Assembly (NCBI GenBank): GCA_017437755.1
Contig: JAFRXI010000071.1
Location: 1-64,000 of the forward strand
DNA: 64,000 nt
DNA from: Bacteroidales bacterium
Lineage (GTDB): Bacteria; Bacteroidota; Bacteroidia; Bacteroidales; UBA932
Reading direction: 5' to 3'
A program made the translations under genes and the position numbers. The notes below the pieces were generated by a model. That model worked only from the letters and a program-made list of their open reading frames with translations. It did no database searches and was not told the DNA's origin. This document shows positions 37,848-45,800 of this stretch, one piece after another; the stretch's first letter is position 1, and every line of letters begins with the position of its first letter.

Positions 37848-38000
37848 ATGAAAAGAACATTCCAGCCTTCACGCCGCAAGAGAGTCAACAAGCATGGCTT
37901 CCGCGAGAGAATGGCAACAGCCAACGGCCGCAGGGTGCTTGCATCACGCCGTCGTCACTGCCGCAAGAAACTGACCGTATCCGACGAGGACAGGTGGTAG
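37848..38000 (+). CDS. rpmH: 50S ribosomal protein L34
   Basis: A 50-residue, strongly basic protein starting [19 protein letters not shown] and continuing [16 protein letters not shown], the unmistakable L34 signature. The C-terminal [11 protein letters not shown] is a normal Bacteroidota-type tail. It has its own promoter and a strong terminator, so it is monocistronic here, not placed beside rnpA as in many other bacteria. Confidence 0.97.
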   Translation: MKRTFQPSRRKRVNKHGFRERMATANGRRVLASRRRHCRKKLTVSDEDRW

Positions 38001-38025
38001 TCCCATCCTTGTCGGTAAGTGTGTA

Positions 38026-38057
38026 ATGCAGGTTCTTTGAAGGAGCCTGCATTTTTT
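38026..38057 (+). terminator. Rho-independent terminator of rpmH
   Basis: ATGCAGGTTC (38026-38035) pairs with GAGCCTGCAT (38043-38052) with one G-U pair, followed by six T. Confidence 0.85.
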
Positions 38058-38085
38058 GTATATTGCGGGGAAAATACGGCGTACC

Positions 38086-38559
38086 ATGGAAAACACAGAC
38101 GAAAGGTTCATGCGGGAGGCCCTCCTCCAGGCACGGGAGGCCCTCGACGGCGGGGAGATTCCCATAGGGGCCGTTGTCACCTGCAACGGCAGGATCATCG
38201 GAAAGGGGCACAACATGACCGAGAGGCTCCATGACGCCACCGCCCACGCCGAGATGATAGCCATAACTTCCGCCATGGAGGCCATGGGAGGGAAGTACCT
38301 GGACCAGTGCACTTTATATGTAACCGTGGAGCCATGCCCCATGTGCGCGGGAGCGCTTAACTGGGCCCAGACCGGAAGGATAGTCTACGGCGCTCCGGAC
38401 CCGAGGCGGGGCTATTCAATGTTCTCCCCTTCCCTGCTTCACCCAAGGACAAAGGTCTCCGCAGGCGTACTGTGTGAAGAATGTTCCTCGCTGATGAAGG
38501 ACTTTTTCAGTTCAAAAAGGAATATCCAATCCTCCAGCGACGCGTCTCCCCGGGGCTGA
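38086..38559 (+). CDS. tadA: tRNA adenosine deaminase-like cytidine/deoxycytidylate-fold deaminase
   Basis: About 157 residues. The zinc site is complete: HAEMIAI with the catalytic Glu, and PCPMCAGAL with two Cys ligands. The arrangement FMREALLQAREALDGGEIPIGAV and the RIVYGAPDPRRG segment match TadA, which makes inosine at the wobble position of tRNA-Arg. A guanine-deaminase-type relative cannot be excluded. A TTG at 38056 lies inside the rpmH terminator, so the ATG at 38086 is chosen. The 3' end overlaps the convergent mutarotase-like gene by 53 nt. Confidence 0.88.
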   Translation: MENTDERFMREALLQAREALDGGEIPIGAVVTCNGRIIGKGHNMTERLHDATAHAEMIAITSAMEAMGGKYLDQCTLYVTVEPCPMCAGALNWAQTGRIVYGAPDPRRGYSMFSPSLLHPRTKVSAGVLCEECSSLMKDFFSSKRNIQSSSDASPRG

Positions 38560-39397
38560 CCTGCAATGGCATATAAGGTTCCACGCATGCTACCATGTGG
38601 TTGGACCAGAACACCGCGTGCGAGAAATCCTCTTCGGAATCCACCTCTACCCTCAGCCCCGTCACAGTGTCTTCCACCGAGAAAGCAAGTCCCCTGAAAG
38701 GCTTTTCAGGGACCAGGTTCCCGATATAGGCCTTCTCCCCTTTCACAAGCTGCCTTTCAAAGCCGATTCCGTCTTCGGCCAACAGCGCGCCCACAGAATC
38801 GGGACGCCAGTCGCCATTTGGCACAAACGGGAAGCGGATCTTCCTCCAGGGCCCTACGGACAGGTTGCCCATCGTCAGGAAATTATGGTTATACACCTCT
38901 CCTTCAATTGGTTCCGTACCGGTACACGTCAGTGAATGGATTATTTCAAGCCGTCCCTCGCCGGTAATCCCAACCCTCTTTTCATATTCATATCCCCAAG
39001 GCTCAGCTTTCAGGGTATGGACAAAACGGGCCCGGTCCTTCCCGGAAGATACTTTCCATATTCCGGGGTCGGCCACTTCATAGAGGCGGAAACGGTCATA
39101 GGGGGCATCGTCGGGCCTGTACAGCATGCCCACCCCTGCCTTCATGAAGGTCCCGCCGGGAGCAGCCCGGTCAAAACCGCACTGCGAGAACTCTTCGGAT
39201 GGGCCGCACACAGCATCGTGCGAAACCGGGGAATAGTCCGGGAACCACTCGTCCACATAGTTGCGGCCGTGATAATCCACGCTGCGGAATACTCCTGAGC
39301 GGTCGAACCTGGTCCCCTGATAATACGGCTCCCCCGCATCCGGACGGCACAGCCTCACCTCCAGGCCACCACCTTGAATATCCAGGAATTTGTCCAT
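38507..39397 (-). CDS. Aldose-1-epimerase-like (galactose mutarotase fold) protein
   Basis: A 296-residue protein without signal peptide. It resembles the galactose mutarotase superfamily: EVRLCRPDAGEPYYQGTRFD at the start, the His-containing VYNHNFLTMGN, and a C-terminal WSNHMVACVEPYMPLQVSPGE. The usual aldose-epimerase catalytic pair is not fully evident, so it may be a mutarotase for an unusual sugar or a sugar-phosphate epimerase. The ATG at 39397 is preferred over the GTG at 39400. It overlaps tadA tail to tail. Confidence 0.7.
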   Translation of the reverse strand: MDKFLDIQGGGLEVRLCRPDAGEPYYQGTRFDRSGVFRSVDYHGRNYVDEWFPDYSPVSHDAVCGPSEEFSQCGFDRAAPGGTFMKAGVGMLYRPDDAPYDRFRLYEVADPGIWKVSSGKDRARFVHTLKAEPWGYEYEKRVGITGEGRLEIIHSLTCTGTEPIEGEVYNHNFLTMGNLSVGPWRKIRFPFVPNGDWRPDSVGALLAEDGIGFERQLVKGEKAYIGNLVPEKPFRGLAFSVEDTVTGLRVEVDSEEDFSHAVFWSNHMVACVEPYMPLQVSPGETRRWRIGYSFLN

Positions 39398-39413
39398 CAC
39401 ATTATCAATTTAA

Positions 39414-39535
39414 AATAACCTGTTCGGTTTTCAGACTACGGACCTTCGGTCCTATCCCTCCCAAAACCTTCGGTTTCGGGCCCCTCCCACTTACGCTGCG
39501 TGGGTGCAGACGGTCTTTAAACCGAACAGGATATT
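39414..39535. repeat. Palindromic multi-hairpin element, copy A
   Basis: A closing stem CCTGTTCGGTTT (39419-39430) pairs perfectly with AAACCGAACAGG (39519-39530) and extends outward with one mismatch. Inside are three hairpins: GGACC-TTC-GGTCC (39440-39452), AAACC-TTC-GGTTT (39464-39476) and CCCAC (39486-39490) with GTGGG (39500-39504). The core CGGGCCCCTCCC (39477-39488) is identical to that of copy B at 58501-58512. The element lies between two divergent genes, so it cannot be a shared terminator. Function is unknown. Confidence 0.8.
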
Positions 39536-39570
39536 TATATTAAGTATAACCATTGTTTACAAATTTAGTT

Positions 39571-39578
39571 TATTTTTG
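39571..39578 (+). promoter_or_regulatory. -7 promoter element of the double esterase gene
   Basis: TATTTTTG matches TAnnTTTG and ends 6 nt before the ATG at 39585, again suggesting a leaderless transcript. No good -33 element at the usual spacing. Confidence 0.4.
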
Positions 39579-39584
39579 TGCATT

Positions 39585-41300
39585 ATGAAGAGAATACTAC
39601 TCCTTATTCTGCTGTGTTGCAGTTTGTCGCTCTACGGCTATGAGCGGCAGGCTCTGTGGTCCGCCAGGAAGATGCCTGACAGTCAGCCGGACCAGATTGC
39701 CGCCATGACTTCCGAGTCCAATGCCGAGGGATTCAAGCCCGAAAAGAACCGCATCCCCTATCTGGAATGGTTTGAAAAGCCTCAGAATCCGGTGGGCGCG
39801 TGCATGATTCTGATTTCCGGAGGCTCATACCAGAACTGCTGCGACATGAAGCTTATCGACAAGTGGCACAAGGAGTTGACCGAGGCCGGCGTGCAGTGCG
39901 TAAACCTCGTTTACCGCACACCCCGCCCCGTTGGCCTGCCAATCTACCAGAGCGCATGGGAAGACGGGCAGAGGGCCGTGCGGATGGTCAGGAGCCAGGC
40001 CGGGAAGCGCGGATTCGACCCTGAAAGGATCGGGGTCATCGGGATGTCGGCAGGAGGGCACCTGACCCTGCTCCTGGCAACCAGTTCCCAGACACCGGCC
40101 TACGAAAGGACCGATGCCCTGGACGACCTCCCCTGCCATATCAACATCGCGGTGGCCAATGCCCCGGCCTATGCAACCACCGACGCCGAGGCAGGAACCA
40201 AGGCCACCAGGCAGGGATACGGCCCGGACGTAACCTTGAGCAAGGTTTTCAAATTCGACTCCAAAACCTGCCCCGTTAGCCTTCACCACGGCGGTCTGGA
40301 CCCCTACTCCCCCAACGGTTCCACCCAGGTTTACAGGCAGTTACGAAGAATGGGCGTACCAGCCGAACTGCATCTCTACCCCGGCAAGCGCCACGGGGCG
40401 TTCGGCTTTGAAAGGGCGGTTGAGTTCCTGACCCAGATGGGCTTCCTGGGCCCCGTGGCACCGGAAGTGCCCCTGATGGACCGTTTTACCAGCGACTCGG
40501 ACAGGGCTGAGGTGATAAAGGAAGACGTCTGGCCTGAAGGCAGAATGCCCGACCCCCAGGAAAAACAGTGCCAGCCATACATCGAATGGCATTTTCCAGC
40601 CGTGCAGAAGAGCCGCGCCATCCAAATCCTCTACTCGGGAGGAGGCTATAACAAAAACAGTCCCGACAATTATGAAGTGGCTCCGGTGAGGCGCTACCTT
40701 AATGCGATGGGAATAACCGTCGTCACCCTCAAGTACCGTACTCCACGTCCCGAGCCCCCCCTGGCAAAGCACACCACGGCCTGGCAGGACCTGCAGAGGA
40801 CCATACGCATCGTACGGAGCGAGGCTTCCCGGCGGGGCCTGGACCCCGACCGGATAGGCATAATGGGATATTCGGCCGGAGGACATCTGACCCTGATGGG
40901 TGTAACCTCCTCACGTCAGAACAGTTATCTTCCCATTGACGACATCGACAAGGTATCGTGCAAAGTGCAGTGGGGCATAGGTATATATCCGGCATACGCC
41001 CTCACCGACGGCGGGGACTGCAACAACATCCACGGCGGTAATGAGGATTCCGACGTCCTTGTCCCCGAATTCAACTTTGACCTGGATACCGCTCCGATGC
41101 TTCTGATCCACGGTGATGCGGACCCCTGGGCCTCCATGAATTCGGTCAAAGTATGGGAGAAGATGCGCGCGATGGGCATCCAATGCGAACTTCACACCCT
41201 GGCCACCCGCAAGCACAGCTTCCAGAGAACCGCCTCCCCCGGCACCGGCAGCTACAGCTGGATGGACCGGGTAAAGGAATACCTCCAGCCGCTGATGTAG
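39585..41300 (+). CDS. Exported protein with two tandem alpha/beta-hydrolase (esterase) domains
   Basis: About 571 residues with a signal peptide (MKRILLLILLCC...). Two homologous serine-hydrolase domains follow each other, each with a full triad region. Domain 1 has GMSAGGH with Ser155, then GGLDPYSP and GKRHGAFG. Domain 2 has GYSAGGH with Ser430, then GDADPWAS and TRKHSFQ. Parallel segments (VNLVYRTPRPVG / VTLKYRTPRPEP) show that they arose by duplication. Such domains in Bacteroidales PULs are carbohydrate esterases removing acetyl or feruloyl groups. An upstream in-frame ATG at 39504 lies within the palindromic element and is rejected. It precedes PUL2 and may serve it. Confidence 0.83.
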   Translation: MKRILLLILLCCSLSLYGYERQALWSARKMPDSQPDQIAAMTSESNAEGFKPEKNRIPYLEWFEKPQNPVGACMILISGGSYQNCCDMKLIDKWHKELTEAGVQCVNLVYRTPRPVGLPIYQSAWEDGQRAVRMVRSQAGKRGFDPERIGVIGMSAGGHLTLLLATSSQTPAYERTDALDDLPCHINIAVANAPAYATTDAEAGTKATRQGYGPDVTLSKVFKFDSKTCPVSLHHGGLDPYSPNGSTQVYRQLRRMGVPAELHLYPGKRHGAFGFERAVEFLTQMGFLGPVAPEVPLMDRFTSDSDRAEVIKEDVWPEGRMPDPQEKQCQPYIEWHFPAVQKSRAIQILYSGGGYNKNSPDNYEVAPVRRYLNAMGITVVTLKYRTPRPEPPLAKHTTAWQDLQRTIRIVRSEASRRGLDPDRIGIMGYSAGGHLTLMGVTSSRQNSYLPIDDIDKVSCKVQWGIGIYPAYALTDGGDCNNIHGGNEDSDVLVPEFNFDLDTAPMLLIHGDADPWASMNSVKVWEKMRAMGIQCELHTLATRKHSFQRTASPGTGSYSWMDRVKEYLQPLM

Positions 41301-41485
41301 AGAATCCTTCGTGGCTTAATCACTTTATTCTCAGGCAGATAACCGCCGCGCCATGTGCAAGAAGCCCCATAATGCCTTTTACACTCTGGACCAATTACCT
41401 ATCAACCTTGATATTCGCTAGTGCAAAAATCTGGTTAATTTTCTAATTTACAGGTAGTTATAATTCTACGCAATCTTGATATTCA

Positions 41486-41512
41486 AAAGGCCGCATTTGA
41501 TTTGCGGCCTTT
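41486..41512 (+). terminator. Hairpin upstream of PUL2
   Basis: AAAGGCCGCA (41486-41495) pairs perfectly with TGCGGCCTTT (41503-41512). It probably ends the esterase transcript. The loop contains the TTTG of the next promoter, so the two signals overlap. The rest of the 250-nt gap (41301-41485) shows nothing recognisable. Confidence 0.65.
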
Positions 41513-41526
41513 GATTGTTATGTTTG
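41496..41526 (+). promoter_or_regulatory. Promoter of the PUL2 operon
   Basis: TTTG at 41496-41499, 19 bp spacing, TATGTTTG at 41519-41526, with the first gene starting at 41551. The -33 box sits in the loop of the hairpin. Confidence 0.75.
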
Positions 41527-41550
41527 TGAAGAACAACCACTATAACACCT

Positions 41551-43089
41551 ATGACACGGGCCTTAACTCTGTCACTACCGGTTTTTTTGCTATGCCTGGT
41601 ATCGGAAATCTGCAGTGCGAATCCGCTGCAAAAAGCCTTGCGTGACCTGGACAAGGCAATAGAAATGTCCGATGTCTACAAATCCAACTTCGAGGCCAGG
41701 ATGGACGGAGCCCGCGAAAGGTTGGCTGCGACCGAGTCGGATTCCCTGAAATGGGAATGTGCTTACGAACTCTTTTCAGGTTATTCCCTTGTCAACAGCG
41801 ATTCCACCCTCCTGTACCTGTCAATGATGGCCGAGCACTCATATGACAATCCCGACCTCCAGTTGCTCACCAAGGTATGCCGCTCAGAAATGTATTCACT
41901 TACAGGCGACAAGGACAGGTTTAACAACAGTATCCCCATCCTGCTCGGAAACGATATTCCGGCATCGATAGAGTCCAGGTATTTCTCAATCATCATAGAC
42001 AGCTATTCCAATTTCCCATTTCAGGATAATAATAAGGATATCGAGTTGCTGGACAGGGCCATACGGGTTAATTCCCTGCCTGAAAACCTCATCCTGTACT
42101 ATAATGGATTGAGGGAGAAGGCATACAATGACAATCAAGCGGCCCTTGATTACCTGAGCAGGGCATATGACGGTTCACAGGCTCCTTACCTCAAGGCTTG
42201 TATTTCGGAATCCATTGCATCCATCTATGAAGACTGGAGTGAGAAAGATCTGGAGAAGATTTGGCTTAGCAGGGCAGCAGCCTGGCACATCCAGACTCCC
42301 GCCGTACTGCCTGCATCCCTGTACAAGCTTTCCATGATACTATTTGAATCCGGAGACCTTGAGAGAGCTTCAAAATACACCAGATTCGCTCTTGGGAATG
42401 CAATAGACAGCAAGTATAACGATACCGTAATCAATTCTGTAAAGGCTCAGCTGGCCATCATGGACAGCATTGAAGCAAACAGGCGCTCCAGGATGAACAC
42501 GTTGTTTTTTGCCATGGCCATACTGCTGCTCACCTCTATTGTAATTTCAGTCTTTTGGCACAGGTCGATACAAGACCGCAAATCTCTGATCCAGTCGCAG
42601 GAAGACCTGAAACTCTCCAATTTGAGATTGGAGGAGGCCGACAAGGTCAAGAACGGTGTCATGTTCCGATACATGCTTCAGTCGGTCAATTTCCTGAGTG
42701 AATCCGATACCCAGAGGCGCAGATATCACAAGGTACTGAAGGAAGAAGGTGAGGAAGCCCTCAAAAAGGTACTGAGGGATCCCACCCAGACCGAGGCAAG
42801 CCATAAGGAATTCTACAAGACCTTCGACAAAGCATTTCTGGACATTTATCCGGATTTCATAAGCAGGGTAAACACCCTCTTCCCAGCCGACATGCAATTC
42901 AAGGAATCGGACAACCTCGGAACACAGTTGCGGATACTTGCAGTGATCAAACTCGGACTCACTGACAGCGGTCAAATCGCCCGTTTCCTGAACTGCTCCC
43001 CATCATCGGTATATACGCACCGCTCCAGAATGAAACACTTTGCCCTATGTGATGGTGAATTATTTGAAAGCAAAATACAAAGTATATGA
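41551..43089 (+). CDS. DUF6377-type membrane-bound PUL regulator
   Basis: A 512-residue protein with signal peptide, a periplasmic helical (TPR-like) sensor region to about residue 305, and a membrane segment (TLFFAMAILLLTSIVISVFW). A coiled-coil linker follows, then a cytoplasmic C-terminal HTH (LRILAVIKLGLTDSGQIARFL, NCSPSSVYTHRSRMK). This is the layout of the DUF6377 regulators that flank many Bacteroidales PULs. It heads PUL2 and overlaps the next gene by ATGA, so it would regulate its own operon. The ligand is unknown. Confidence 0.85.
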   Translation: MTRALTLSLPVFLLCLVSEICSANPLQKALRDLDKAIEMSDVYKSNFEARMDGARERLAATESDSLKWECAYELFSGYSLVNSDSTLLYLSMMAEHSYDNPDLQLLTKVCRSEMYSLTGDKDRFNNSIPILLGNDIPASIESRYFSIIIDSYSNFPFQDNNKDIELLDRAIRVNSLPENLILYYNGLREKAYNDNQAALDYLSRAYDGSQAPYLKACISESIASIYEDWSEKDLEKIWLSRAAAWHIQTPAVLPASLYKLSMILFESGDLERASKYTRFALGNAIDSKYNDTVINSVKAQLAIMDSIEANRRSRMNTLFFAMAILLLTSIVISVFWHRSIQDRKSLIQSQEDLKLSNLRLEEADKVKNGVMFRYMLQSVNFLSESDTQRRRYHKVLKEEGEEALKKVLRDPTQTEASHKEFYKTFDKAFLDIYPDFISRVNTLFPADMQFKESDNLGTQLRILAVIKLGLTDSGQIARFLNCSPSSVYTHRSRMKHFALCDGELFESKIQSI

Positions 43090-43856
43090 AAATCAAAGCA
43101 TTAGTACTATCTATCCTGATGATGATAATCTCCTTTGACCTTTGGGCCCAGCTTGCCAAGGGAGATTTCATGGCCGGTTCCGTCGTTGGTCAGACCTTTG
43201 AAACCTTAGCCTTCGGAAGCAGCAGCGAAGGTCCTGTCTGCGAAAAATGGATATCCTATTGGATGGACCCTCCCAGCAAGAATGCAATTCCTCCGATCGC
43301 CGGTGAACCCCTTTCATGGACAGGGTACGGGGAGAGGGGTAATTCCATAGTCCTGGGCAGTGGATTTCCCAACGACGTCAAGGGCAGGCGCGGAATAAGC
43401 CATGTATTTACCCGACCTGTATCATCAGGAGTCCTGTACCTGAGCTTCGTGATAAAACCCGAACTGATAGCCAACCGAAAGTACTGGCCCCAAGTGGGAT
43501 TCTGCACCAACATGAAAGGTTCCGGTCCCCACTGCTGCGTCTGCTTCTTCCCGCAATCGGGAGACGGCCTGACTTATAACATAGGTGTCAGGCTTGTAGG
43601 TGCCCTCATGATAGTGGATACCATTTATTCCGTGGGGCAGAAACATTTGATAGTCATGAAGTACAACCTCGACAAGCGGAATGTTTCAGTATTCGTGGAT
43701 CCGGACCTGGCCAAGCCTGAACCACTTCCTGACGAAACGGTCCACTACGGGGTCACGGCAGAAAAAGCTTGCGGAATAACCGTAAGGGATGTAAGCGACG
43801 TTGCGGGGCTGGTAGGCAACTTCCGCGTTGCCCGGGCTTGGGAAGATATCAGATAG
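43086..43856 (+). CDS. Secreted protein of unknown function in PUL2
   Basis: A 256-residue exported protein (signal ending DLWAQL). The body is beta-rich with several aromatic and cysteine residues (CTNMKGSGPHCCVCFFPQ) and segments that look like a concanavalin/LamG-type jelly roll (GVLYLSFVIKPEL, RVARAWEDIR). No catalytic motif is visible. It overlaps the regulator by 4 nt and ends 6 nt before the GH2 gene, so it is firmly part of the operon. A glycan-binding role is a guess from fold-like features and location. Confidence 0.6.
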   Translation: MKIKALVLSILMMIISFDLWAQLAKGDFMAGSVVGQTFETLAFGSSSEGPVCEKWISYWMDPPSKNAIPPIAGEPLSWTGYGERGNSIVLGSGFPNDVKGRRGISHVFTRPVSSGVLYLSFVIKPELIANRKYWPQVGFCTNMKGSGPHCCVCFFPQSGDGLTYNIGVRLVGALMIVDTIYSVGQKHLIVMKYNLDKRNVSVFVDPDLAKPEPLPDETVHYGVTAEKACGITVRDVSDVAGLVGNFRVARAWEDIR

Positions 43857-43862
43857 CGCTAT

Positions 43863-45785
43863 ATGAAAAAGACAGTTTTAATATTGCTGCAGCTGCTTCT
43901 CTGCCAGGCCGGGATGAGGGCCTGGGAGCCCGTGGGAGACCATATCAGGACCAGCTGGGCGGCAGAGGTGTCGCCGGAGAACGTCCTTCCGGAATACCCG
44001 CGGCCGCAGATGATCCGCAATGAGTGGCTGAACCTGAACGGCCTGTGGGACTATTCCATAACCGCAGCCGATGAGGCTTATGCCGGACCCGACGGAAAGA
44101 TACTGGTTCCTTTCTGCATAGAATCCTCCCTCTCCGGAGTTGGAAAGAGGGTCGGCCAGGAAAACGCCCTGTGGTACGAAAGGGAGTTCACGGTACCCAG
44201 GGCATGGAAGGAGAAGCATGTCCTCCTGCACTTCGGGGCGGTAGACTGGCATGCACAGGTTTGGGTAAACGGCATCAAGGTGGGTGAACACAAGGGTGGT
44301 TACACCCCTTTCTCATTCAATGTCACGCCCTATCTGAAGGCCCGCGGCAAACAGGTGATAAGGCTCCGCGTGTGGGATGCAAGCGACCAGAGCTGGCAGC
44401 CCCGGGGAAAGCAGATGGAGAAGACCAACACAATCTGGTACACCCCCGTAACCGGTATCTGGCAGACGGTATGGCTGGAACCGGTGGGAAAGGCACGCAT
44501 AGAGCGTTTCCTGGCCGTTTCAGACATAGACAAAAACCAGTTCAGTTTCTCAGTGGAGACTACAGGCCTTGAGGCAACCGACAAGGTTACCGTGGAGATC
44601 CTGGAGGGAGCAACCGGATACGATGCCTTCTCTCCGGGGACCGCCGTCCTCGCCTCAGCGGAGGTCACTGATGGAAAGGCCGTGCTGCAGCTGGACCGCC
44701 TGCACAGATGGACTCCGGACGACCCGTATCTGTATGGTGTACGGATTAGCGTCACCCGCGGCGGCAAGGTCCTGGACAAGGTAACCGGCTATACCGCCGC
44801 CCGCAGGATATCCGTCCGCAAGGATTACAAGCCGGACCGCAACATGAAGGCCTACATGAGGCTGGCCCTCAACGACAGGAGGATGGTCATGTTCGGACTG
44901 CTGGACCAGGGTTGGTGGCCTGACGGACTTTACACCGCCCCCACCGACAAGGCCCTTGAGTTCGACATCCTCAAGACCAGGGAATGGGGCTTCAACACCA
45001 TCCGCAAGCACGTGAAGGTTGAACCGGCCAGGTGGTACTACCATTGTGACCGCCTCGGGATCATAGTATGGCAGGACATGCCCAACATGGGCGACCACGA
45101 CAAATGGTGCTGCGACACCCGCCCGCCCGAAATGGCCAAAGCGCAGTTCAACCAATGGTCGATGGGGAGCCTGCTCGGCGGTACTGACTGCGATGTCCCG
45201 GAGGAATGGAAGGAGAATTTCTATCGTGAGTGGGGCGAGGTCATAGACAACTTCAAGTGCTTTCCCTGCATCCTGGTCTGGACCCCGTTCAACGAGGCCT
45301 GGGGCCAGTTCGACACCCGCAAGGTGGTGCAGTTCACAAAAGAGAAGGACCCCACCAGGCTCGTTAACGAGTCTGCCGGAGGTAATTACGAGCTATGCGG
45401 AGACATCCATGCCGTGCATCATTATGCCGCCCCGGCAATGAATTCATTCGAATGGAAGATGGCCAATGTCATCAGCGAATACGGCGGCCTGGGATTCCCC
45501 GTCCCCGGCCACACATGGGTGGAGGAGGCCAACTGGGGCTACGGCAAGACCCTTGGAAGCGGAGATGAGGTACTGGAGCTTTATGACAAGTTTGCCCGCA
45601 TGCTGGAAATCTATATGTCCGTGGGCTGCACCGGAGCCATCTACACCCAGACCACCGACGTGGAGATAGAGGTCAACGGCATCATGACATACGACCGCCA
45701 GGTGGTCAAGCTTGACGAAAAGCGCCTCCGTGAAATCAACCGGAGGGTGATAGAGAGCAGCATTGCACATACGTTCAAACACTAA
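43863..45785 (+). CDS. Exported GH2-family glycoside hydrolase
   Basis: A 640-residue protein with signal peptide. It has the GH2 order: N-terminal sugar-binding sandwich (NLNGLWDYSI, VWVNGIKVGEHKGGYTPF), an immunoglobulin-like middle, and a TIM barrel. Acid/base Glu478 lies in FNEAWGQ and the probable nucleophile Glu539 in ISEYGG. The middle marks FNTIRKHVKVEPARWYYHCDRLGI fit GH2. GH2 holds beta-galactosidases, beta-mannosidases, glucuronidases and also arabinose-releasing enzymes, so the linkage is open. PUL2 context suggests an arabinose-containing substrate. Confidence 0.9.
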   Translation: MKKTVLILLQLLLCQAGMRAWEPVGDHIRTSWAAEVSPENVLPEYPRPQMIRNEWLNLNGLWDYSITAADEAYAGPDGKILVPFCIESSLSGVGKRVGQENALWYEREFTVPRAWKEKHVLLHFGAVDWHAQVWVNGIKVGEHKGGYTPFSFNVTPYLKARGKQVIRLRVWDASDQSWQPRGKQMEKTNTIWYTPVTGIWQTVWLEPVGKARIERFLAVSDIDKNQFSFSVETTGLEATDKVTVEILEGATGYDAFSPGTAVLASAEVTDGKAVLQLDRLHRWTPDDPYLYGVRISVTRGGKVLDKVTGYTAARRISVRKDYKPDRNMKAYMRLALNDRRMVMFGLLDQGWWPDGLYTAPTDKALEFDILKTREWGFNTIRKHVKVEPARWYYHCDRLGIIVWQDMPNMGDHDKWCCDTRPPEMAKAQFNQWSMGSLLGGTDCDVPEEWKENFYREWGEVIDNFKCFPCILVWTPFNEAWGQFDTRKVVQFTKEKDPTRLVNESAGGNYELCGDIHAVHHYAAPAMNSFEWKMANVISEYGGLGFPVPGHTWVEEANWGYGKTLGSGDEVLELYDKFARMLEIYMSVGCTGAIYTQTTDVEIEVNGIMTYDRQVVKLDEKRLREINRRVIESSIAHTFKH

Positions 45786-45800
45786 CCAAATCCTATCCAT

